Shown here in pieces: positions 59,381-64,000 of a stretch of 64,000 nt of DNA. The DNA is from JBCCFC01 sp965213595 (lineage in GTDB: Bacteria; Chloroflexota; Anaerolineae; Caldilineales; Caldilineaceae). Within the stretch, counting starts at the first letter, position 1. Each line of letters starts with the position of its first letter. The stretch is taken from contig CBDBZO010000001.1 in the NCBI GenBank assembly GCA_965213595.1, positions 124,001 to 188,000 of the forward strand, in the 5' to 3' direction. The notes beneath the pieces are model-generated. The model was not told the DNA's origin. It was given only the letters and a program-made list of their open reading frames with translations, and did not search any database. The position numbers and the translations under genes were made by a program.

Positions 59381-62140
59381 TTAATCAAAATTTATGCGAG
59401 AGACATTTGGTTTATTGTTTTTCATCTGCCCTTGTTGGGCTTCAATAATTTCATCGAGTTTTTCTTGTACGTACTTCACCTCTTTGCTGTTTGGCCCGGA
59501 TACCTGTGTGAAAATTTCAAGTACCCGCTCATAATAAGGACGTGCCTCATTCAATCTACCCAAATTTGCTAAAGTCAGTCCTACTTCGCCAAAAGCTACA
59601 ATTGTATTCGGGTGATAATCGCCTAGTTCCTTTCTACAAGTTTCCAAGGTATTTGTCACTGTAGTAAGCCGCTGGGCATTGATGTTATTTTGCTCAATTT
59701 CCTCCTGCACGAGATTCAAGCTTCGTTGTGCAGATTGGGTGTTTGGGTGCTTTAGGCCAAATCTTTGCGTGAAGTAAATCAGTGCTTTTTCCAAGTAGTT
59801 CTGTGCGTCGAAATAATTCTCTAAATACGCAAAAGTAACTCCCACATCTTTAAGAGCGCGCATAGTGTCAGGATGGTTTTCGCCCAATACTTCTTGCCGC
59901 TCCAAAAGTATTTGTTTCGCAGCTTCGTGTGCCGCAGTATAGTTTTCTGTTGCTACATTTAAGTTAACTATGCCTGAACGAATAGTAAGTGTATTAGGAT
60001 GTTGGTTACCAAACTTATCTTGATAGACGGTTAATGCCTGCTCAAGATATCGACTTGCTGTTTCGTAATCATTTGATTTTATATATAGTTGGCTAAGATT
60101 GAAAAGACTGTGCGCGATGTCAATATCTGTAGCTCCAGGTTGCTCGCGACGCACCTTTAGAGTTTTTTCATGGTATGAGCGAGAAATCTCATACTCACCT
60201 AAATCTCTTGAAACTATACCAATATGATCGACGATAATTAACGTTTCATGTGCATCGTTACCGAAATATTTCTCACTTATACTTAAAGCACGAAGCAAGT
60301 ATGAGCGCGCTTCCTTGTATTTTCCAAGTTCCGACAATATAAACCCTGAACTATTGAGATCAGTTGTCATGGCAGGGTGTTCATTCCCAGAAAGATGCTG
60401 CCGGATAGCGATAGCGCGATCAAGATAATGAATCGCTTCTTGATATTCTCCGATCCCGTATAAATACAGCGCCCAATATCGACACAAAAAAATGGACTGC
60501 TCATCGCTTTTGCTGAGCGACTGATTCGCAAGATGCTTCAAGTGAAACTGCAGTTCGGACTGCACTGGAATCACCTGAAGCATACTTCCCATTCTATGAA
60601 TCTCTCTCGCATGATGCACTACAGCTCTCCCAACATCTTTCTCTGCTCGTTTGAGCAACCCTGAGCTTTTACTTATGCTTCGAATAAACTGTGCGAGTAA
60701 TGGATGAAGTACAAACTCGTTATCAAGTTCTTCCCGCAGAAATCCAAGCTCTAAAACACGATATAAAGCATCCGCTTTTCGTATCTCGTGTTTTGGCATC
60801 TCTTCCTCAACCGAAAAAAATGGAAGACGAGAGACAAGCAGAGACTTCCATGACGAATTTTCAGGCAACGATGCCATCAACCATTGGTTTGGTATGGGTA
60901 CGCCGCCGACAAAACATGCTGCCCGCGCTAACAATTTAATGGCCAAAGAATCTACTAAATCGCTTTTCGAAAGTTGTTCGTAGCTAAGTAAAAAGCTTCG
61001 GGCGATGTTTCGATCATGGTTTGTTGGTGAAACATCTCCTTCTTGCTCCTGAAGGGAGGCATGATTGAGTAATTCGACGCTCCGTAACTCTGACAGATAT
61101 GTTTCTAAAGTAGTATGCGAAGCGTAATGTCGGAGATAATGTCCTGCTAAATGCAACGCCAAAGGCAAGTCGCCCAATACGTCCGCTATTTCATCTAAAA
61201 CGCCATTCTCTGTATTTAAGTCCGTACGAAAATTACACAGCAGCTCCAAACTTTGATAGCGTTCAAGCTCACTAAGCGGTACAATTCGGATTGGAATGGA
61301 TATATTCCACATCGAACGACGGCTTGTCACGAGTACGTGACTGGAACCACTACGTGGCCGCCATTTTGCTAATAGTGCGGGATTATCGCAGTTATCGAAA
61401 ACAATCAAGCGAGGTATAGGTTTTTGCCATTCTGCACGTATAATATCTAACTTTTCTTCTATTCGCTCAGGGCCTAGCCCGTGATAGTGTTCTGGCAGAG
61501 AAGCCATCTGACTTGCTGCTGTGATAATTGAATGAGGGACACTGGCCTCCTGCCGCATCCCAATCCAAAACACCCCTCCTTCAAAGTAGGGGCCGTAACG
61601 ATGAGCAAATTCTGTGGCAAGCTGGGTTTTCCCGATTCCACTTAACCCAGTTATGATTGCTGTTTTGCCTAGCCCCTTCCTACCGTCGTCCCCTTCTCCT
61701 AAAAAGAGACCTGCTACGGCTCGTAGCTCCTCGCGACGTCCAACAAAACGACTGTTGGGATGGTATAAAGTTGTGGATGAACCTTCTGGTAATGTACCAA
61801 CAGGAGGAACAGCATCCAAAGAAACCACTCTGCGAACTGACCTGGCGTTAAAGATGCCTGTTTCGCCTCGATTACCCTTCGAGGTAGATGTACCTGAAAG
61901 TTGATAGTTATTGTAACCAGCAGCTGTCAATAACTCCTGCCTCTCATCAGCATCGACTTCCAGCACGTCGGCAATAAGGATTATAAGCTCTGGAGTATTT
62001 GGCTTGGTCTTATGATTCACCCAATCGCTAATAGTACTTGTGCCCATATTGATGCGATTAGCAAGCCAACCTTGGGTCCTATCAGCTACTCTCAAATGTT
62101 TGACTAATAAGTCACCGAACGATTTACTCGATATTGCCAT
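59381..62140 (-). CDS. HTH-STAND NTPase with TPR repeats (NB-ARC-TPR)
   Basis: 919 aa. N-terminal XRE-type helix-turn-helix (about 8-65: TQGWLANRINMGTSTISDWV); NB-ARC/STAND NTPase with P-loop GLSGIGKT at 165-172 and Walker B RLIVFDNCD near 245; winged-helix part with LGDLPLALHLAGHYLRHYAS; then about eight kinesin-light-chain-type TPRs (about 555-890: e.g. YQEAIHYLDRAIAIRQHLSG, YDAQ-type repeats). STAND proteins are ATP-driven switches. With an HTH this could be a transcription regulator of the AfsR/SARP-like or plasmid type; without a known effector domain, a defence function is only a possibility. A small divergent gene shares the promoter region. Confidence 0.9.
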   Translation of the reverse strand: MAISSKSFGDLLVKHLRVADRTQGWLANRINMGTSTISDWVNHKTKPNTPELIILIADVLEVDADERQELLTAAGYNNYQLSGTSTSKGNRGETGIFNARSVRRVVSLDAVPPVGTLPEGSSTTLYHPNSRFVGRREELRAVAGLFLGEGDDGRKGLGKTAIITGLSGIGKTQLATEFAHRYGPYFEGGVFWIGMRQEASVPHSIITAASQMASLPEHYHGLGPERIEEKLDIIRAEWQKPIPRLIVFDNCDNPALLAKWRPRSGSSHVLVTSRRSMWNISIPIRIVPLSELERYQSLELLCNFRTDLNTENGVLDEIADVLGDLPLALHLAGHYLRHYASHTTLETYLSELRSVELLNHASLQEQEGDVSPTNHDRNIARSFLLSYEQLSKSDLVDSLAIKLLARAACFVGGVPIPNQWLMASLPENSSWKSLLVSRLPFFSVEEEMPKHEIRKADALYRVLELGFLREELDNEFVLHPLLAQFIRSISKSSGLLKRAEKDVGRAVVHHAREIHRMGSMLQVIPVQSELQFHLKHLANQSLSKSDEQSIFLCRYWALYLYGIGEYQEAIHYLDRAIAIRQHLSGNEHPAMTTDLNSSGFILSELGKYKEARSYLLRALSISEKYFGNDAHETLIIVDHIGIVSRDLGEYEISRSYHEKTLKVRREQPGATDIDIAHSLFNLSQLYIKSNDYETASRYLEQALTVYQDKFGNQHPNTLTIRSGIVNLNVATENYTAAHEAAKQILLERQEVLGENHPDTMRALKDVGVTFAYLENYFDAQNYLEKALIYFTQRFGLKHPNTQSAQRSLNLVQEEIEQNNINAQRLTTVTNTLETCRKELGDYHPNTIVAFGEVGLTLANLGRLNEARPYYERVLEIFTQVSGPNSKEVKYVQEKLDEIIEAQQGQMKNNKPNVSRINFD

Positions 62141-62231
62141 GAATAATCACCTGTGACGCTATGAAATGGAACCATCACAATTCTGCAAACACCAAGTGCT
62201 AATAATGAGATAAACAATCGTAATTGAAGCA

Positions 62232-62651
62232 ATGCCTCGAATTGGTCGAATTGATGTACCGGAACATATGTACGAACGTCTCGTGCATTGGTATATTCCG
62301 TCGGTCTCTGAAAATGATTTGGATTACTCTCATTTGCAGCATCCTGAGCGTAATAATATTTTATTCGGCACAATGATGGATGACATTCATCAGGAAAGTA
62401 GAGAACATGAATACATATTCGAATATCTTGTAGGATTAATTCGCTCTCAAACGGATAACGATTTTCAAAGTGACCAAATTGTCAAAGCAAGTGTAGATTT
62501 ACATATGATAATAGATAGAGCTCGAGAAGATGCCAAAGAACTTTTTTTTGACTTAGTTCACGATTTGCTACCTTCCAACCATATTCTACGCAAGGTAATT
62601 GAGGAAGAAGTTGAGCAACACCAACAAACACTCTCCGATCGTAATTTTTAA
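62232..62651 (+). CDS. Small unknown protein divergent from the STAND gene
   Basis: 139 aa, acidic and helical: MPRIGRIDVPEHMYERLVHW, then HLQHPERNNILFGTMMDDIH and DLHMIIDRAREDAKELFFDL. No transmembrane segment. The 91-bp AT-rich gap to the STAND start would hold both promoters, so the STAND HTH may regulate both genes. No family recognised. Confidence 0.6.
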   Translation: MPRIGRIDVPEHMYERLVHWYIPSVSENDLDYSHLQHPERNNILFGTMMDDIHQESREHEYIFEYLVGLIRSQTDNDFQSDQIVKASVDLHMIIDRAREDAKELFFDLVHDLLPSNHILRKVIEEEVEQHQQTLSDRNF

Positions 62652-62888
62652 TTAGCTCTTTACTTCAATACCTTCGCCAAAACGTGCAGCCTCGCTCTCT
62701 GGTGAGTAACCCGTTTGGGGTATACGTTTCGCTTGTGTCAGCTATTAAAATCACCTCTGGCAAAACCAGAGCGGATCTAATTGCCACAGACCTCTTCTGA
62801 AGCGCATAGCCTCAAGAGAGACTGAATATCGAAAATGGCGAAGGTATTGTACTTATAACTATCCCTATTCTTTATCCCGGCCATTTCC
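62652..62888. other. Intergenic, no gene recognised
   Basis: One hairpin CTCTGG/CCAGAG lies near 62754-62770 (a possible terminator of the preceding gene). Nothing else recognised. Confidence 0.4.
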
Positions 62889-63017
62889 TCCGGCCAACCG
62901 GACATCTCCGCCGACACAACCGGACAGTTTGGCGCTTACTATAGACATGCAGGCACAAGCCTGCGGATATATCCCCATCGGTCTTAGCGCTAAGACTCAA
63001 CTTGCAAAGGTTGAGTC
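62889..63017 (+). promoter_or_regulatory. Leader with four hairpins, two mutually exclusive, before a 67-aa gene
   Basis: TCCGG-CCAA-CCGGA (62889-62902); GCAGGC-ACAA-GCCTGC (62949-62964); GTCTTAGCGCTAAGAC (62981-62996); GACTCAAC (62994-63001) / GTTGAGTC (63010-63017). The third and fourth share GAC at 62994-62996, so they compete. The fourth holds the Shine-Dalgarno AAAGG in its loop and stem, 2 bases before the ATG. Confidence 0.6.
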
Positions 63018-63019
63018 AA

Positions 63020-63223
63020 ATGTCCAAAAGTGTCGAGCAGAACATTCATCTGATCCATACCGACAATTTTATCAGTGCCGTTCTTCAAACGGTTCCAGGA
63101 GGGCCACCATCGAGCAGACAAGCACAACTTTTTAAGCAACAAAAGCTAGACACGGCAAACCGTCTATATGTACAGCATATGGTCTTCGGGTTATCTACCA
63201 AGCCCACAGAGGTCAAGCTATAA
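63020..63223 (+). CDS. 67-aa unknown protein under a hairpin leader
   Basis: ATG at 63020; AAAGG 9 bases upstream lies in a hairpin. Begins MSKSVEQNIHLIHTDNFISA, then SSRQAQLFKQQKLDTANRLY. No family recognised. Followed at once by a strong convergent terminator. The organisation (structured leader, tiny gene, terminator) repeats that at 16.3-17.4 kb. Confidence 0.55.
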   Translation: MSKSVEQNIHLIHTDNFISAVLQTVPGGPPSSRQAQLFKQQKLDTANRLYVQHMVFGLSTKPTEVKL

Positions 63224-63233
63224 ACAGCTTCGT

Positions 63234-63264
63234 CCGGGAAGATTCTATAAAAGGATCTTCCCGG
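63234..63264. terminator. Bidirectional terminator
   Basis: CCGGGAAGAT (63234-63243) / ATCTTCCCGG (63255-63264) between the 67-aa gene and the leftward regulator gene. Confidence 0.85.
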
Positions 63265-64000
63265 TTACGACTCGCTCCGCCAGCGCTCCAATTGCCGCAT
63301 GGTAAAGCTATCCGCTGGCAGCAAGCCAACCACTTCAAAACGGCTATCGTCGCGATAGGTTTCGGGATTGGAGTAAAAGGCCAATATCGTGTTCCCGTCG
63401 ACCAAGTGAAATGTCACGGGATTTATCAACCGTGCTGCAAACTCAATTGGCGCTGATTCTAGCGGCGGTAATGTCTGCGCTTTCTCCCACGCATATGCAA
63501 AATCGGGTATTGAGCACAATTCCTGGATAAATTCCGCACACCACTCTTCATCTTCATAGGGGGCCAACCGCTCCCGAATCGTTAGGGCATCGTCCAGTAG
63601 TTGCTCCTCGACACCCTCCATGACCCCCTTCAGCCGGATACGGCTTTCGATCTGTGCCCGGATGAGCGGCTCTCCCTCTAACTGTTCTAGTATCCCCTGA
63701 TCCCCACCAATTAGCATTGCACAATAGTGGTTCCACGCCACTAAACGCGTCAGGATGTCAACGATATAGGCAGGCGCGGGTATCTCATCGAGTAAAGGCC
63801 GACTTACTTGACACGCTGTTTCTAGCTCCTCGCAAGTCGGTAAAGGCTGCGATGAGATATAGCCGAAAAGAGACAGAATCTCCTGCCGCTCTTTGAACGT
63901 AGGCTGTAACGCATCCAGAATTGCTACAAGCTTTCCACGGCTTGGCATCGACAAGCCACGCTCGATTTTGGAGTAATTAGCTTGGGCAATGACACCATCC
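63265..64000 (-). CDS. XRE-family regulator with MmyB-like domain (5' end beyond right edge)
   Basis: The frame is open to position 64000: upstream of the internal ATG at 63954 it reads DGVIAQANYSKIERGLSMPS, the second half of an XRE helix-turn-helix, so the gene starts beyond the window. After the HTH come a helical linker and a PAS-like MmyB ligand-binding domain (PAYIVDILTRLVAWNHYCAM near the typical FDxxWDVLAWN position; FAARLINPVTFHLVDGNTIL; then the beta end). It is a one-component regulator with unknown ligand. Confidence 0.8.
   Translation of the reverse strand, partial: DGVIAQANYSKIERGLSMPSRGKLVAILDALQPTFKERQEILSLFGYISSQPLPTCEELETACQVSRPLLDEIPAPAYIVDILTRLVAWNHYCAMLIGGDQGILEQLEGEPLIRAQIESRIRLKGVMEGVEEQLLDDALTIRERLAPYEDEEWCAEFIQELCSIPDFAYAWEKAQTLPPLESAPIEFAARLINPVTFHLVDGNTILAFYSNPETYRDDSRFEVVGLLPADSFTMRQLERWRSES

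Noticed and set aside
59381..62140. An Avs-type antiphage STAND protein
   Set aside because: No nuclease, protease or TIR effector domain; an N-terminal HTH points to a regulator instead.
5588..64000. An integrative conjugative element with transfer genes
   Set aside because: No relaxase, coupling protein, T4SS or tyrosine integrase is visible in the window; transferability is only suggested by the antirestriction genes.

Overview
The window is a piece of a Chloroflexota-like genome (best guess Anaerolineae/Caldilineae; inferred from protein style, a Bacillus-type SOS box in front of uvrB and typical dispersed palindromes, not from a marker gene). It has two parts of visibly different composition. 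Positions 1 to about 5570 are GC-rich chromosomal core: the start of a TPR-type protein, an unknown protein and an ECF sigma factor (all leftward), uvrB (rightward) and the 3' part of comEC (leftward).

From about 5570 to the right edge the DNA is mosaic and mobile. The comEC reading frame stops being comEC-like exactly at this border, so a plasmid-like element appears to have inserted in comEC (or the contig joins two replicons). The element starts with a replicon module: a parG/parF-like partition pair, a Toprim primase, nine 19-bp iterons with DnaA-like boxes, and a Rep_3/RepB initiator with its own operator. Then come a 2-TM protein plus an RTX protein with a glycine-zipper N-terminus, a PIN-type toxin-antitoxin pair, a serine resolvase with a candidate res site, and a run of very small genes whose leaders are packed with hairpins (one forms a good H-type pseudoknot). 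Positions 18.2-26 kb hold foreign-looking cargo (a frameshifted secreted protein, a prepilin, lipoproteins), an attC-like fold and an IS1182-type element. Positions 26.1-29.2 kb hold two HigBA/RelE-type modules and a J-domain protein.

Positions 29.5-49.1 kb are the most unusual part. Two cassettes, A (30.4-40.25 kb) and B (42.4-49.1 kb), share a layout: a PAS/winged-helix regulator (intact in A, only its last 26 codons in B), four direct repeats TGATRC with identical 11-11-13 spacing just behind it, exported proteins, a MauE-like membrane protein with a CGC(F/Y)G motif, lipoproteins, an M23-type endopeptidase and a beta-propeller lipoprotein. Cassette A adds two cysteine-rich Tat-type exported proteins, one fused to a DCC/thioredoxin-like domain. 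I read this as a dedicated export and disulfide-formation system for cysteine-rich surface proteins; its function is unknown. IS701- and IS256-type elements interrupt the cassettes.

Cassette B sits between two copies of an antirestriction block (ardA, a 112-aa gene, a 78-aa gene, and a DarB-like methylase-helicase). The left copy of the large gene is broken after about 1 kb of apparently identical sequence. The right copy is complete and is followed by a third ardA, radC, another toxin-antitoxin pair, DUF3768 and a small unknown gene. ardA and DUF3768 genes share long GC-rich inverted-repeat leaders ending in CGGCTAG, which recall the folded single-strand promoters of plasmid leading regions. 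The right end holds an HTH-STAND-TPR protein with a divergent small gene, a small gene under overlapping hairpins, and an XRE/MmyB-type regulator running off the edge. I saw no relaxase, T4SS, tRNA, rRNA or CRISPR array.
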